Shown in pieces: positions 40,236 to 50,202 of a stretch of DNA of 54,784 bases (position 1 is its first letter; every line of letters begins with the position of its first letter). Both the position numbers and the translations under genes were made by a program. The notes beneath the pieces were generated by a model. The model saw only the letters and a program-made list of their open reading frames with translations. It made no database searches and was not told the DNA's origin. Origin of the DNA: Nitrincola sp. A-D6 (GTDB lineage Bacteria > Pseudomonadota > Gammaproteobacteria > Pseudomonadales > Balneatricaceae); NCBI RefSeq assembly GCF_000764495.1, contig NZ_JRLB01000074.1, positions 1 to 54,784 on the forward strand, given 5' to 3'.

Positions 40236-41615
40236 ATGGATCAATCAAAACGCTATGCCCGCCTGGACCTGACCGAAGAAGAACTCATTAAAGGCGGTAA
40301 ACATGTGCTTGCCGCCTACAAAATGAAGCCCAAGGCCGGTTATGGCTATCTGGAAGCGGCTGCACACTTTGCAGCTGAGTCGTCTACGGGTACCAATGTA
40401 GAAATCAGTACCACCGATGATTTTACCCGCGGCGTGGATGCATTGGTTTATCACATAGATGAAGCCACTGAAGATATGCGCATAGCCTATCCCATTGATT
40501 TGTTTGACCGCAACATGCTGGATGGAAAAACCATGCTGGTGTCCTTTCTGACATTGGCCATCGGCAACAACCAGGGCATGGGCGACATAGAACATGCCAA
40601 AATGATCGACTTCTATATGCCACCAGAAATGCTGTCATTGTACGATGGTCCGCAGGTCAATATCGAAGACCTGTGGCGCATTCTGGGGCGGCCGGAAAAA
40701 GATGGCGGCTATATTGCCGGTACCATTATTAAACCCAAGCTGGGATTGCGCCCGGAACCCTTTGCCAAGGCCGCCTATCAGTTCTGGTTGGGTGGAGACT
40801 TTATCAAGAATGATGAGCCACAGGGCAATCAGGTGTTTGCACCGATGCAGAAGGTAATCCCGCTAGTCGTCGATGCCATGCGTCGTGCGATGGATGAAAC
40901 CGGACAGGCAAAAATCTTCTCGGCCAACATCACCGCCGACTGGCATGATGAAATGATCGCTCGGGGTGAGTTTATTCTGGATGCCTTTGGTGCGGATGCC
41001 GATAAAGTCGCCTTTCTGGTAGATGGTTATGTCGGTGGTCCTGGTATGGTCACCACGGCCCGACGTTATTTTCCCAATCAGTTTCTGCACTACCACCGCG
41101 CTGGACATGGCGCCGTCACCTCCCCTTCGGCAAAACGTGGATATAGTGCCTATGTGCTGGCAAAAATGTCACGTTTACAGGGTGCTTCGGGTATCCATGT
41201 CGGCACGATGGGCTATGGCAAGATGGAAGGTGAAAAAGATGATCGTGATATCGCCTATATCATCGAACGTGACAGCTTCCAGGGCCCGGTCTACTTTCAG
41301 GACTGGCATGGCATGAAAGCCACCACACCGATTATTTCCGGTGGCATGAATGCACTGCGGCTACCTGGATTTTTTGAAAATCTAGGCCATGGTAATGTCA
41401 TCAATACCGCCGGTGGCGGATCTTACGGTCATATTGACAGTCCAGCGGCTGGTGCGCTGTCCTTACGTCAGGCCTATGAGTGCTGGAAAGCAGGGGCGGA
41501 TCCCATCGAGTGGGCCAAAGAGCATCCAGAGTTCGCCCGCGCCTTTGAGTCTTTCCCGAACGATGCCGATAGCATCTTCCCAGGCTGGCGCGACAAGATT
41601 ACCTCTCACCGTTAA
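40236..41615 (+). CDS. cbbM: Form II ribulose-1,5-bisphosphate carboxylase (RuBisCO)
   Basis: CO2-fixing enzyme of 459 aa, without any small-subunit gene, as in form II. The sequence [27 protein letters not shown] is typical of form II. The catalytic lysine is Lys 166 ([10 protein letters not shown]) and the carbamylated lysine is Lys 191 ([14 protein letters not shown]); [24 protein letters not shown] follows. Form II enzymes favour low O2 and high CO2, which suggests a microaerobic or sulfidic niche. The gene is followed by the activase genes cbbQ and cbbO, and a strong hairpin separates it from cbbQ. Confidence 0.98.
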   Translation: MDQSKRYARLDLTEEELIKGGKHVLAAYKMKPKAGYGYLEAAAHFAAESSTGTNVEISTTDDFTRGVDALVYHIDEATEDMRIAYPIDLFDRNMLDGKTMLVSFLTLAIGNNQGMGDIEHAKMIDFYMPPEMLSLYDGPQVNIEDLWRILGRPEKDGGYIAGTIIKPKLGLRPEPFAKAAYQFWLGGDFIKNDEPQGNQVFAPMQKVIPLVVDAMRRAMDETGQAKIFSANITADWHDEMIARGEFILDAFGADADKVAFLVDGYVGGPGMVTTARRYFPNQFLHYHRAGHGAVTSPSAKRGYSAYVLAKMSRLQGASGIHVGTMGYGKMEGEKDDRDIAYIIERDSFQGPVYFQDWHGMKATTPIISGGMNALRLPGFFENLGHGNVINTAGGGSYGHIDSPAAGALSLRQAYECWKAGADPIEWAKEHPEFARAFESFPNDADSIFPGWRDKITSHR

Positions 41616-41622
41616 ACCCGTT

Positions 41623-41654
41623 CAGGCAGGTATGCAAAACCGCTTACCTGCCTG
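41623..41654 (+). terminator. Hairpin between cbbM and cbbQ
   Basis: CAGGCAGGTA and TACCTGCCTG form a perfect 10-bp stem with a 12-base loop, eight bases after the cbbM stop. Without a clear U-tract it may act as a partial terminator or 3' stabiliser, giving more RuBisCO than activase. Confidence 0.65.
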
Positions 41655-41672
41655 GCGCAGCGAGGTTATTTT

Positions 41673-42476
41673 ATGAGTCATCCACTGCAAGACTTTATGC
41701 TCTCATCCGAGCCCTTCTATCAAGCCAAAGGGAATGAAGTTGCTCAATACCGTGCCGCCTATCAACAAAAACTACCTGTTTTGCTTAAAGGTCCCACCGG
41801 GTGTGGCAAAACCCGCTTCGTTGAACACATGGCCTATACACTGGGTAAACCCCTGATTTCGGTAGCTTGTAATGAAGATATGGCGGCCAGCGATTTAATG
41901 GGCCGCTTCTTACTCAATGAACAAGGTACACAATGGATTGATGGCCCGCTGACACTCGCCGCGCGTCATGGCGCTATCTGTTACCTGGACGAAGTGGTAG
42001 AAGCCCGACAAGATACCACAGTAGTTATTCACGCCCTGACCGATTATCGCCGCCGCATTCTGCTGGAAAAAATCAATGAAGTCGTTGAAGCCCATGCTGA
42101 CTTTCAATTGGTGGTGTCCTACAACCCTGGCTATCAAAGTCTGGTGAAAGACCTGAAACCTTCTACCCGTCAGCGGTTTATCTCATTTGAGTTTGATTTT
42201 CCTGAAGCACAAACCGAAGCATCCATTCTGGTGCGCGAAACCCATCTGGATGCAGACACCTGTCGATTGTTAGTAGAAATAGCACAGGTCGGACGGCGTC
42301 TTAAAGGTCATGGTTTAACCGAAGGCATCTCGACCCGTCTGCTGGTCAATGCGGCACATCTGATTAATCAGGGCATAGATTTTAACGATGCCTGTCAGTT
42401 GGCACTGATTTCACCTGTCACAGATGATGCAGAAATTGCTGATACGCTCCGCCATGCGGTTCAGGCAATGAGTTGA
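41673..42476 (+). CDS. cbbQ: RuBisCO activase ATPase CbbQ (MoxR-type AAA+)
   Basis: AAA+ ATPase of 267 aa. Walker A LLKGPTGCGKTRFVEHMAY, Walker B ICYLDEVVEARQD and sensor region FQLVVSYNPGYQSLVKDLKPSTRQRF are all present. CbbQ hexamers together with CbbO pull inhibitory sugar phosphates from the RuBisCO active site. The stop overlaps the start area of cbbO, so the pair is co-translated. Confidence 0.95.
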   Translation: MSHPLQDFMLSSEPFYQAKGNEVAQYRAAYQQKLPVLLKGPTGCGKTRFVEHMAYTLGKPLISVACNEDMAASDLMGRFLLNEQGTQWIDGPLTLAARHGAICYLDEVVEARQDTTVVIHALTDYRRRILLEKINEVVEAHADFQLVVSYNPGYQSLVKDLKPSTRQRFISFEFDFPEAQTEASILVRETHLDADTCRLLVEIAQVGRRLKGHGLTEGISTRLLVNAAHLINQGIDFNDACQLALISPVTDDAEIADTLRHAVQAMS

Positions 42477-42478
42477 GT

Positions 42479-44748
42479 ATGGCAAAGCATCCGTCTCAGC
42501 CAACCGGGTTCACCGACGCGCAGATGCAAGCGGCATGGCTAAAGTTAGATTGTGCCCTGCCAGATGTAGTGCAGTGTTTTGAGTTCTGCTGGCCTTCAGT
42601 TGAAAAGCAACTAACGCAAGAGGCGCGCGAGGCGTATCTTGAAGTGGCTGGCTTTATTGGCAAAATGGGTTATGGCAGTGAACCTGTCACAGACTTTTTG
42701 TCACAATGGCCCGATGCCCAGCTCTACCTTGGCAACACCGGTCTTAGGCGGCTTAAAGAATTTTTGCAACACTTCTGGTGTTCTGCGAATGCTAAAGCGA
42801 TCACGCTGTTATTGCGGAAACTCAGCCTGATAGCCAAAGCGACAGGTTCTGCAGAGGCGTTTAATTCCTGGCTAAGCTGTTGCTATAAACTGGCAGAGCA
42901 AACCACCCCGAGGATCCATGGGCAAGAATCATTAGGGCCAAGCCAGGCACTACTAACCCTATTGGAACACAGTGGCGAGTTGCTGCAGCTAGCCACTAGG
43001 TCGGCGCTCGATACCTGGGTGGATTTTGGTATTCGGTTAAGTAATGGTAATCCTGAGCAGGAAAAAGCCTATTTTTCACTGGCCAGCTCAGAAAGTCAGG
43101 CGGTGTTGTTGAATAGCTGTGATGGAGATCAGTTCAGGCGGCATGAAAAGGGTTTACAAGCCTATCTGACGGGTCTGTGGCAATCGGATCAGCTACTCAT
43201 ACCCTATTCCACACTAACGACAAAAACGCAGGATTGGTTGCCCTACGCTGATGATGAGGGCATCAGGCTACCAGATATCCTTCCAACCCTGTCAGGTGTT
43301 CGTGGACTGGATCAGTACCGCTTGATGCTTGGCCACCTGCTTATGCATCAGCAGCATAGCCGCCCTCGCTATGCGGATAATCTCAGCCCGTTACAACGAC
43401 TCACGATTGAGTGGTTTGAAGATATCCGTATGGATCGCTTGTTCATGCAACGCTTCCCGGGACTCATCCCCCTGCTCCGGCTGCTCCACCCTAAACCGGA
43501 TGCTCACACTTCGCTACCCAACCAGTCGGCTGTAATCGTGAGGCTGTGTCGTTTTTCCAGAAGTCTGATAGATCCAGGCTATATAGATGAAGACTTCATC
43601 ATTCAGCAGTTTGCCGTCAGATTTAATCAACAATTACAGGCTGCGCCGTTGGATGATGATCAGTTTGTCGAACTGGCTCTGGAGTTTGTGACGCGAACCC
43701 GTCAGGGAAAGGATCAGTTTGCCAAGGTTACCTTTACCGAGACACACGTGCCCTGGCGCGATGATAACCGGCATCTGTGGGCTTATATTGAAGCGGGTGA
43801 TGAAGAAGAGTTATTTGATCTGCCCAAAGCTGACGAGCCAACCGAGCCGGAACACTTGCCTGCTCGGGTCTATGCGGAGTGGGACTATCTGTTGCAAGGC
43901 TATCGCCCTGACTGGTGTCAGGTTTATGAAGCATTAGCCCCGCAGGTTCCGCCCAGACGATAGATGTGATGCTGAACAGAAATCGGGCCCTGATCAAGCA
44001 GATTCGTCAATTGGCGGAGCGCCTCAAGCCTCAAAATCCGCAGCGTTTACGCTATCAGGAAAAAGGCAATGAGCTGGATACAGATGAACTGATTCGTGCC
44101 TGGCTGGATCTGAAAACGGCCAATACGCCAACGGATAACATTTATTTCAGGCATTTTCACCAAGGACGCAGTATCGCCCTGCTATTACTGCTTGATCTGT
44201 CCCATTCCCTGAATGATCCACTCATTGATGGCAGCAGTAGTTTGCTGGAGTTGAGCCAGGAAGCGGTTTCCGTACTGGCAAGTGCCGTTGATGCGCTGGG
44301 TGATGACATGGCCGTGGCCGGGTTCAATTCCAATACCCGTGAAGCGGTACATTATCAGCATATCAAAGGATTCAGTGAACCCTGGGATGACACAGTTAAA
44401 GGCAGATTAGCGGCTACAAATGCGCGCTACTCTACCCGTATGGGGGCCGCCTTACGACATGCCGGTCAGTATCTGGCGAAACAAAAAGCCGATAAAAAGC
44501 TGCTGTGGATTTTGAGTGATGGAAAACCTGCTGATATTGATGTCAAAGATACCCTCTATCTGACTCAGGATGCTGCCAAGGCTGTACAGGAGCTGCAAGC
44601 CGATGGTGTACACAGCTACTGCATTAACCTCGATCCCAAAGCCGATGAGTATGTTTCCACTATTTTCGGCCAGAGATACTGCGTTATAGATGACGTAAAA
44701 CGTCTACCGCAGACCCTGCCCAAACTATTTCTTTCGTTGACACATTGA
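42479..44748 (+). CDS. cbbO: RuBisCO activase adaptor CbbO (VWA domain; one apparent frameshift)
   Basis: About 757 aa when repaired, the normal CbbO length. The N-half is helical and CbbO-like; the C-half is a von Willebrand A domain with metal site [12 protein letters not shown] (DxSxS) and [14 protein letters not shown]. The frame breaks at CCCC 43938-43941; one additional C joins [21 protein letters not shown] into one protein. ATG 42479 is chosen; the ORF also has a TTG start at 42473. CbbO docks the CbbQ motor on RuBisCO. With cbbM it should form a Q2O2-type activase for the form II enzyme. Confidence 0.92.
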
Positions 44749-44767
44749 TAATAAAAAGGAGCCACTC

Positions 44768-45817
44768 ATGGCATTAGTTTCACTTAGACAACTACTCGAT
44801 CATGCCGCTGAACAGGGTTATGGTTTACCGGCCTTTAATGTGAACAATATGGAGCAGGTGCATGCGATTATGCAGGCCGCCGATGCAACTAACAGCCCGG
44901 TTATTTTGCAGGGTTCAGCCGGAGCACGAAGTTACGCTGGTGAAGTCTTTCTGCGTAAACTGATTGAAGCCGCTATTGAAACCTACCCTCACCTGCCGGT
45001 TTGTATGCACCAGGATCACGGTGCCTCACCCGCTGTTTGCTTCCGTTCTATACAGTCCGGTTTTAGCTCTGTCATGATGGATGGCTCGCTACTTGAAGAT
45101 GGCAAAACCCCCTCAAGCTATGACTACAACGTCAAGGTTACCCGACAAGTGGTGGAGCTTGCGCATGCCTGTGGTGTATCAGTTGAAGGTGAGCTGGGAT
45201 GTCTCGGCAGTCTGGAAAGCGGCGAAGCCGGTGAAGAAGATGGTCACGGTGCCGTGGGCAAGCTGAGCCAGGATCAACTCCTGACTGACCCGGATGAGGC
45301 TGCAGATTTTGTTGCCAAAACAGGGGTTGATGCACTGGCTATCGCCATAGGTACCAGCCATGGCGCGTATAAATTTACCCAACAACCCACTGGTAAAGTG
45401 CTCAGAATTGACCGTATAGCCGAGATACACCAGCGCATTCCCAATGTGCATCTGGTCATGCACGGTTCATCCAGTGTGCCACAGGAGTGGTTAGCTATTA
45501 TTAATCAGTATGGCGGTGACATGGGTCAAACCTACGGTGTGCCTGTAGAAGAAATTGTTCAGGGTATTAAGCATGGTGTACGTAAAGTGAACATAGATAC
45601 CGACTTGCGCATGGCATCTACCGGTGCGGTCAGACGATTCCTGAGTGAGGAAAAGCAAAACTTTGATCCAAGGAAGTTTCTTAAACAAGCGACTCAGGCG
45701 ATGAGCGAAATTTGTATGGCCCGGTATCAGGCTTTCGGCTGTGAAGGCATGGCCAGTCGCATGGGCAGGGTTTATCGGCTGGAAGAGATGCAGCAGCGCT
45801 ACATCAAAGCTGGCTGA
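44768..45817 (+). CDS. fba: Class II fructose-bisphosphate aldolase
   Basis: Zinc-dependent aldolase of 349 aa, close to the CbbA type. [30 protein letters not shown] is the family opening; [13 protein letters not shown] holds a zinc ligand, [19 protein letters not shown] and [16 protein letters not shown] are the class II motifs. An AAAAAGGAG site precedes the ATG. It closes the + strand Calvin block after cbbO with only 19 bases between. Confidence 0.96.
   Translation: MALVSLRQLLDHAAEQGYGLPAFNVNNMEQVHAIMQAADATNSPVILQGSAGARSYAGEVFLRKLIEAAIETYPHLPVCMHQDHGASPAVCFRSIQSGFSSVMMDGSLLEDGKTPSSYDYNVKVTRQVVELAHACGVSVEGELGCLGSLESGEAGEEDGHGAVGKLSQDQLLTDPDEAADFVAKTGVDALAIAIGTSHGAYKFTQQPTGKVLRIDRIAEIHQRIPNVHLVMHGSSSVPQEWLAIINQYGGDMGQTYGVPVEEIVQGIKHGVRKVNIDTDLRMASTGAVRRFLSEEKQNFDPRKFLKQATQAMSEICMARYQAFGCEGMASRMGRVYRLEEMQQRYIKAG
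45763..45770 (+). other. KOPS-like octamer pointing away from dif
   Basis: GGGCAGGG on the + strand inside fba. It is the only GGGNAGGG match I found right of dif that does not point to dif, and is listed as the counter-example. Confidence 0.25.
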
Positions 45818-45841
45818 GAAAGCTTGGCGTAGCGCTCAAGC

Positions 45842-46495
45842 TCAACTGGCGGTAAAGCCGGAACGTACCGCCAGCTTGACCAGCTCGGCATTATTCTTGA
45901 GCTTGAGTTTACGCAGGATATTGGCACGATGTGCATGTACCGTTTTCGGACTGAGAGACATGGCATCAGCAATTTTGCTGGCCGAGTAACTTTCAGCCAG
46001 CATACTGAATACTTCAAGTTCACGTTTACTCAGGCAGGATGCAGGCGACTGAGTAACGGCACCATCCATCTCATGTTGTACTGCGGCCGAGAAATAGGGT
46101 ATGCCTTTAGCCACGGACTCTACGGCTAAAATCAGCTCATCTGGCGCACAATGCTTGGTCAGATACCCCATGGCACCGGCCGTAACCGCCTGAGATGGAT
46201 AGGGCTCACCGCTCATGGCTGTCAGTACCAGAAGCTTGGCTTTTTTGTTCATGCCAATGATTTTGCGAATGGTTTCAAGGCCGCAGGCGGAGGACACTTC
46301 CTCGGATTCTTTTTTAAACGGAATGGATAAGTCCAACACCACCACATCAGGCTTGTGCTCTTTACACGCCTTGATTGCGCAGTAGCCGGTTTCGGCTTCG
46401 GCTACCACCTCTATATCAGGATTTTTCTGTAATATCTGCTGGTAACCGGCACGAATGATGGAGTGATCATCGACCAGTAGTAAACGGATTGTCAT
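45842..46495 (-). CDS. NarL/FixJ-type response regulator (orphan)
   Basis: Two-domain regulator of 217 aa. N-terminal receiver domain with RLLLVDDHSIIRAGYQQIL and phospho-acceptor aspartate in VVLDLSIPF; C-terminal LuxR-type helix-turn-helix LSKRELEVFSMLAESYSASKIADAMSLSPKTVHAHRANILRKL. No histidine kinase is in the window. It follows a small uncharacterised gene by two bases, so the two are co-expressed. It converges with fba. Targets are unknown. Confidence 0.92.
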   Translation of the reverse strand: MTIRLLLVDDHSIIRAGYQQILQKNPDIEVVAEAETGYCAIKACKEHKPDVVVLDLSIPFKKESEEVSSACGLETIRKIIGMNKKAKLLVLTAMSGEPYPSQAVTAGAMGYLTKHCAPDELILAVESVAKGIPYFSAAVQHEMDGAVTQSPASCLSKRELEVFSMLAESYSASKIADAMSLSPKTVHAHRANILRKLKLKNNAELVKLAVRSGFTAS

Positions 46496-46497
46496 AG

Positions 46498-46942
46498 TTA
46501 CACGCCCTTTCTCAAACTATCTGCGCCCCGATATACGTCGTGTACATCAAGGTCAAGCGCAAAAGGCGATATTCCCTCCGCAGGGTCCAGATGAGCTGGT
46601 TGCGCTACCAACTCATCACTAAATCCTATCAGTTGTACGCCCTCCTTGCGACAATGTTGTAAAACTTTTTCCAGTGCACGAATGACTGCTAATTGCCTGT
46701 CATTGAGCTGATCGCTTTTTTTTCTGATCGGCACGACGCTTGGATGATACTTGTCGAACAACATAGTCACCATCGTCAACCAACTGTATACAGATACCTG
46801 CAACCTTCTCAGCAACCAATGCCACCTTGGCGGTCTCAAACAACTCCACATCACGGCAACAAAACACCTCACCAACAGCGGCGCTACGAATCATTTCGCG
46901 AATGCTTTGAACGGAGCTACCTTCAGGTATAAATTGTTCCAT
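46498..46942 (-). CDS. Uncharacterised protein upstream of response regulator (frame break in A8 tract)
   Basis: I do not recognise a family. The N-half (MEQFIPEGSSVQSIREMIR onward, with GEVFCCRDVELFETAKVALVAEKVAGICIQLVDDGDYVV) and the C-half (SDQLNDRQLAVIRALEKVLQHCRKEGVQLIGFSDELV) are in different frames, joined at an eight-base homopolymer, T8 on the + strand at 46716-46723. Either seven or ten bases there would give one protein of about 148 aa. Its gene directly precedes the response regulator, so it may be a sensor or modulator partner of it. A slippery A8 tract can also cause real frameshifting, but miscalling is more likely. Confidence 0.6.
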
Positions 46943-46977
46943 AATTTCAGCAGATTAACTCTTGATTTCAATCGGGA

Positions 46978-47703
46978 TTATACAGAGTATCGCGCTTTAA
47001 TAAGCTCCATCTGATGCCGCTGCTCAAGTGTTTGTTTTTCAGCCTCACTTAACTGGCGGCGCAACCCGGCATTGTCCGATTGTAAATCGGTGTTTTGCTT
47101 TTTCAACCGGGCTAACTCTTCTTCCTGAATACGGATTTTAACACGATATTCAATGACTTCATCATTTTGTGACAGACCTGGAGAAATTTGACTGGCTTGA
47201 TGCAACTCGCGCTCAGCCGTATCCAGCTTGGCTGAAACACGAAACAGCTTTTCTTCCAGGTCTCTGTAGTCCTGGCTATGCTGCCGGAATTCCTCAAGAA
47301 GTACTGTGTGGCGTTGCAGTAGGGCCTGATGTTCATGCTGCAAAGCTGAAAGCGCTTGACCACCGCCTTGCTCTGCCTGCTTGAGCGCTTGTTCCAAAGT
47401 GGCGATTTTATCGCTATAGAGTGTGACCTGTTCATGAAAACGTTTTTCGGCATAAGCCAGTGCCCGGTCCCAGGTCTGACTGGCGAGCTTTACTACAGGT
47501 TCTGGCAGCTCCGGATGATCCTGACGACGATGAAGCCGCTCGCTAAGAGAGGCCCACCAGTCACCCAGTGCCCGGTTGATCGTGGTGATACTGCCGCTAC
47601 CTATGAGCTCGCGCACATTCTGCTGCGTTGGACGTATGCCCTGCTCTAGTAGTGTGTCGGCCGCTTTGAGGACCGCCTGATGCGTATTGCTGGATCTGGC
47701 CAT
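46978..47703 (-). CDS. KfrA-like DNA-binding coiled-coil protein
   Basis: Protein of 241 aa with an N-terminal KfrA-type DNA-binding domain (VLKAADTLLEQGIRPTQQNVRELIGSGSITTINRALGDWW) followed by a long alpha-helical coiled coil (from about residue 90 to 230, for example LEQALKQAEQGGGQALSALQHEHQ). KfrA proteins were first found on plasmids, where they bind their own promoter and help segregation; chromosomal relatives are common and poorly known. The direct repeats upstream of its start fit autoregulation. Confidence 0.82.
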   Translation of the reverse strand: MARSSNTHQAVLKAADTLLEQGIRPTQQNVRELIGSGSITTINRALGDWWASLSERLHRRQDHPELPEPVVKLASQTWDRALAYAEKRFHEQVTLYSDKIATLEQALKQAEQGGGQALSALQHEHQALLQRHTVLLEEFRQHSQDYRDLEEKLFRVSAKLDTAERELHQASQISPGLSQNDEVIEYRVKIRIQEEELARLKKQNTDLQSDNAGLRRQLSEAEKQTLEQRHQMELIKARYSV

Positions 47704-47718
47704 ATTATTAGTACACGA

Positions 47719-47741
47719 TACGTATTGAATGGTATGTATTG
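47719..47741. promoter_or_regulatory. Direct repeat in the kfrA-like/rimO intergenic region
   Basis: TACGTATTG at 47719 and TATGTATTG at 47733 form a 9-base near-identical direct repeat with a 14-base period, 16 bases before the start of the KfrA-like gene. KfrA-type proteins bind repeats at their own promoters, so this is a candidate operator; it may also influence rimO, which is divergent. Confidence 0.42.
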
Positions 47742-47851
47742 TAGGTTGATATTACCATGCTGTATCCAGTGTGCAAGCGAGTTTTCTCGCTAGTGGCAGC
47801 CGTTTTGGTTAAAATCGCGCTTTGATTTTTTAATTGAGGTTTTTGGATTAC

Positions 47852-49168
47852 ATGAATGCACCCAAGGTAGGTTTCGTCAGTCTGGGCTGCCCCAAGGCAC
47901 TGGTCGATTCTGAACGTATCCTTACACAGCTTCGCACTGAAGGTTACGAGATCTCCCCTTCCTATGATAATGCCGACATAGTGGTGGTAAACACCTGTGG
48001 CTTTATCGATAGCGCCAAGGCTGAATCACTGGATGCCATCGGTGAAGCAATCAAAGAAAACGGTCGCGTTATCGTCACCGGCTGCCTGGGTGTTAATGAG
48101 CAAGAGATCCGTAATCTGCATCCACAGGTGCTTACTGTCACAGGTCCTCAAGCCTATGAGTCTGTTGTTAGCGCCGTACATGAGCACGCGCCTCATCAAG
48201 CTGAGCATGATCCGTTTATTAGTCTGGTACCGCCCCAGGGTATAAAGCTGACACCAAGGCATTACGCTTATGTCAAAATCAGTGAAGGCTGCAACCATCG
48301 CTGCACCTTTTGTATCATCCCATCGCTGCGTGGTGATCTGGTATCGCGCAAAGCTGATGAGGTAATGCGTGAAGCTGAAGGACTGGTGAAAGCGGGTGTT
48401 AAGGAATTACTAATAGTTTCTCAAGATACAAGTGCTTATGGGGTAGACTTAAAGTATCCATTAAGTATCTGGAATGGCCGTCCAGTCAAAACCCGCCTGC
48501 TGGAACTCTGTCAGGCACTGGGTGATTTAGGGGTTTGGGTACGCCTGCACTATGTCTACCCTTACCCATCTGTGGACAAAGTCATTCCACTGATGGCCGA
48601 AGGCAAGATCCTTCCCTATTTAGATATCCCGTTTCAGCATGCCAGCCCACGTGTGTTAAGCATGATGAAGCGCCCTGCGCATGCCGAAAACACCCTGGAA
48701 CGCATCCATACCTGGCGTGCGATCTGTCCTGAGCTGGTGATTCGCAGCACCTTTATTGTCGGATTCCCGGGTGAAACTGAAGAAGACTTTCAGCTGCTGC
48801 TGGATTTTCTTGAAGAAGCGCAGCTTGATCGTGTCGGCTGTTTCCAATACTCCCCTGTTGATGGCGCCACAGCAAACGATTTGGCTGAAGCCATTCCTGA
48901 TGAAATCAAGCAGGATCGCTGGGAGCGCTTTATGGCGGTTCAGGCGCGCATCAGCGCAGCCCGACTGCAGCAGCGCATTGGCACGGAAATCGATGTCATC
49001 ATTGATGAAGTGGTCGAAGAAGGCGCTGTAGGACGCAGTAAAGCTGATGCACCAGAAATCGACGGCCAGGTGTACCTCGACAACGCCACTCACCTCAAAC
49101 CCGGTACGATTATCCGGGCACGTGTTGTGGACGCGGATGAATACGATCTTTGGGCTGAACCTGTCTGA
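47852..49168 (+). CDS. rimO: Ribosomal protein S12 methylthiotransferase RimO
   Basis: Radical-SAM methylthiotransferase of 438 aa that adds a methylthio group to an aspartate in ribosomal protein S12. The N-terminal UPF0004 domain has [20 protein letters not shown] with conserved cysteines, the radical-SAM cluster is [18 protein letters not shown], and a TRAM domain ([33 protein letters not shown]) ends the protein. ATG 47852 is taken because the conserved sequence starts there; upstream codons up to 47834 are not conserved. Confidence 0.97.
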   Translation: MNAPKVGFVSLGCPKALVDSERILTQLRTEGYEISPSYDNADIVVVNTCGFIDSAKAESLDAIGEAIKENGRVIVTGCLGVNEQEIRNLHPQVLTVTGPQAYESVVSAVHEHAPHQAEHDPFISLVPPQGIKLTPRHYAYVKISEGCNHRCTFCIIPSLRGDLVSRKADEVMREAEGLVKAGVKELLIVSQDTSAYGVDLKYPLSIWNGRPVKTRLLELCQALGDLGVWVRLHYVYPYPSVDKVIPLMAEGKILPYLDIPFQHASPRVLSMMKRPAHAENTLERIHTWRAICPELVIRSTFIVGFPGETEEDFQLLLDFLEEAQLDRVGCFQYSPVDGATANDLAEAIPDEIKQDRWERFMAVQARISAARLQQRIGTEIDVIIDEVVEEGAVGRSKADAPEIDGQVYLDNATHLKPGTIIRARVVDADEYDLWAEPV

Positions 49169-49804
49169 TTACCGGATTATCAGGCGCCGCCCTGACGGCG
49201 CCTGAGGTACCAGATCACAGTAGAGCGATCCACGCAGGAAGTGCTCCTGCTCGAGGTGACGACTGACGCCGCGCTGCAGTTGCTGGCGCGTCGCAGCCAT
49301 CTCGATACACTCACTATTCGCTGACCACTGTAGTGCACGCGGCGAACGACATAAGCGCACCACCTGACCATCAAACCCTGCGTATAAGTCTTGTTGATAA
49401 CGATTGCGCGTATCGGACAGAGTGATTTCAACCGGATAACCGCTAACAAGGTCCATCGCCAAGGGACGCACAGGTTCCCAGCGCCCCCGGATATAACCTT
49501 CGGCTGACTCCAGTATGCATTGCACCCGCTCACCGTAACCGGCATCACGCCGGCGCTGATCCAGTTCAGCCGCTGCTTTAATCGCTTCAGCTTCGCGTGC
49601 GCGCGCCTCTGCCTCTCGGCGGGCCTGAGAAGCCTGATTCAGTGCTACCTGCTGGCTGCGCGCATCCAGTTGCTGCTGTGGTGTGAGTAACACCCATTGC
49701 TCTTCAGGTATACCCAACGGGTAGTGAGCCGCACAGGCACTTAAACCACCAAGCAATAGAACCAGGCAAACCCGTTTGAACGTAACAGAATTGATATTTA
49801 TCAT
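49169..49804 (-). CDS. Putative lipoprotein of unknown function
   Basis: Protein of 211 aa with a lipoprotein signal peptide (KRVCLVLLLGGLSACAAH: hydrophobic stretch ending in the lipobox LSAC), followed by an Ala/Glu/Arg-rich coiled-coil stretch (QASQARREAEARAREAEAIKAAAELDQRRR) and a small C-terminal domain with three cysteines. It is likely anchored in the periplasm or outer membrane. No family is recognised. Its stop codon abuts the rimO stop without a gap, and a 9-bp hairpin, CAGGCGCCG with CGGCGCCTG at 49181-49204, lies in its last codons and may end rimO transcription. Confidence 0.78.
   Translation of the reverse strand: MININSVTFKRVCLVLLLGGLSACAAHYPLGIPEEQWVLLTPQQQLDARSQQVALNQASQARREAEARAREAEAIKAAAELDQRRRDAGYGERVQCILESAEGYIRGRWEPVRPLAMDLVSGYPVEITLSDTRNRYQQDLYAGFDGQVVRLCRSPRALQWSANSECIEMAATRQQLQRGVSRHLEQEHFLRGSLYCDLVPQAPSGRRLIIR
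49181..49204 (+). terminator. Stem-loop after rimO
   Basis: CAGGCGCCG and CGGCGCCTG form a 9-bp perfect GC-rich stem with a 6-base loop, 13 bases after the rimO stop. No U-tract follows and the site is inside the convergent gene, so efficient termination is uncertain. Confidence 0.45.
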
Positions 49805-49870
49805 AGTGCTACTCTATTCAGTGTAAAATGACTGACAGCTTAACCATCTCGTATTTAAGGAAATTTATTC

Positions 49871-50202
49871 ATGCCACAGCTTCAATTTCACGGTATCGAT
49901 ACTCAGGCCATTCAACAGTGTTCGCAGCAACTGGTCGATGATCTGTGTCAGGCCATGGACACCACACCTGACAATTTTCTATTGGAAGTCATTCATTCTA
50001 CACAGATTCTATCGGGTGAAATTGTGCCCCCTTCCCGTTCGTCGATGTGCGCTGGTTCGAACGCGGCCAGGCGGCCAGAGACCGAAGTGCCGCTGTGATT
50101 GCCAAGCATTTGAATGCAGAGGGTTACAATCCGGTGGAAATCATATTCACCGCGCTAGAGGCGAATGCTTATTATGAGAACGCTATCCACTTCGGTAACT
50201 GA
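49871..50202 (+). CDS. DUF1904 family protein (one apparent frameshift)
   Basis: Small tautomerase-like DUF1904 protein, about 111 aa after repair. The N-terminus MPQLQFHGIDTQAIQQCSQQLVDDLCQAM leads to LLEVIHSTQI. The frame breaks at CCCCC 50027-50031; one more C gives VPPFPFVDVRWFERGQAARD and later VIAKHLNAEGYNPVEIIFTALE, ending HFGN. All these are family features. Function unknown; the fold is like 4-oxalocrotonate tautomerase. Its end overlaps the upstream limit of the sirtuin gene. Confidence 0.8.

Noticed and set aside
46716..46723. Programmed frameshift in the A8 tract
   Set aside because: Slippage is possible, but no shifted-frame product is supported by family knowledge, and homopolymer miscalls are evident elsewhere. 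It is kept only as a low-level question.
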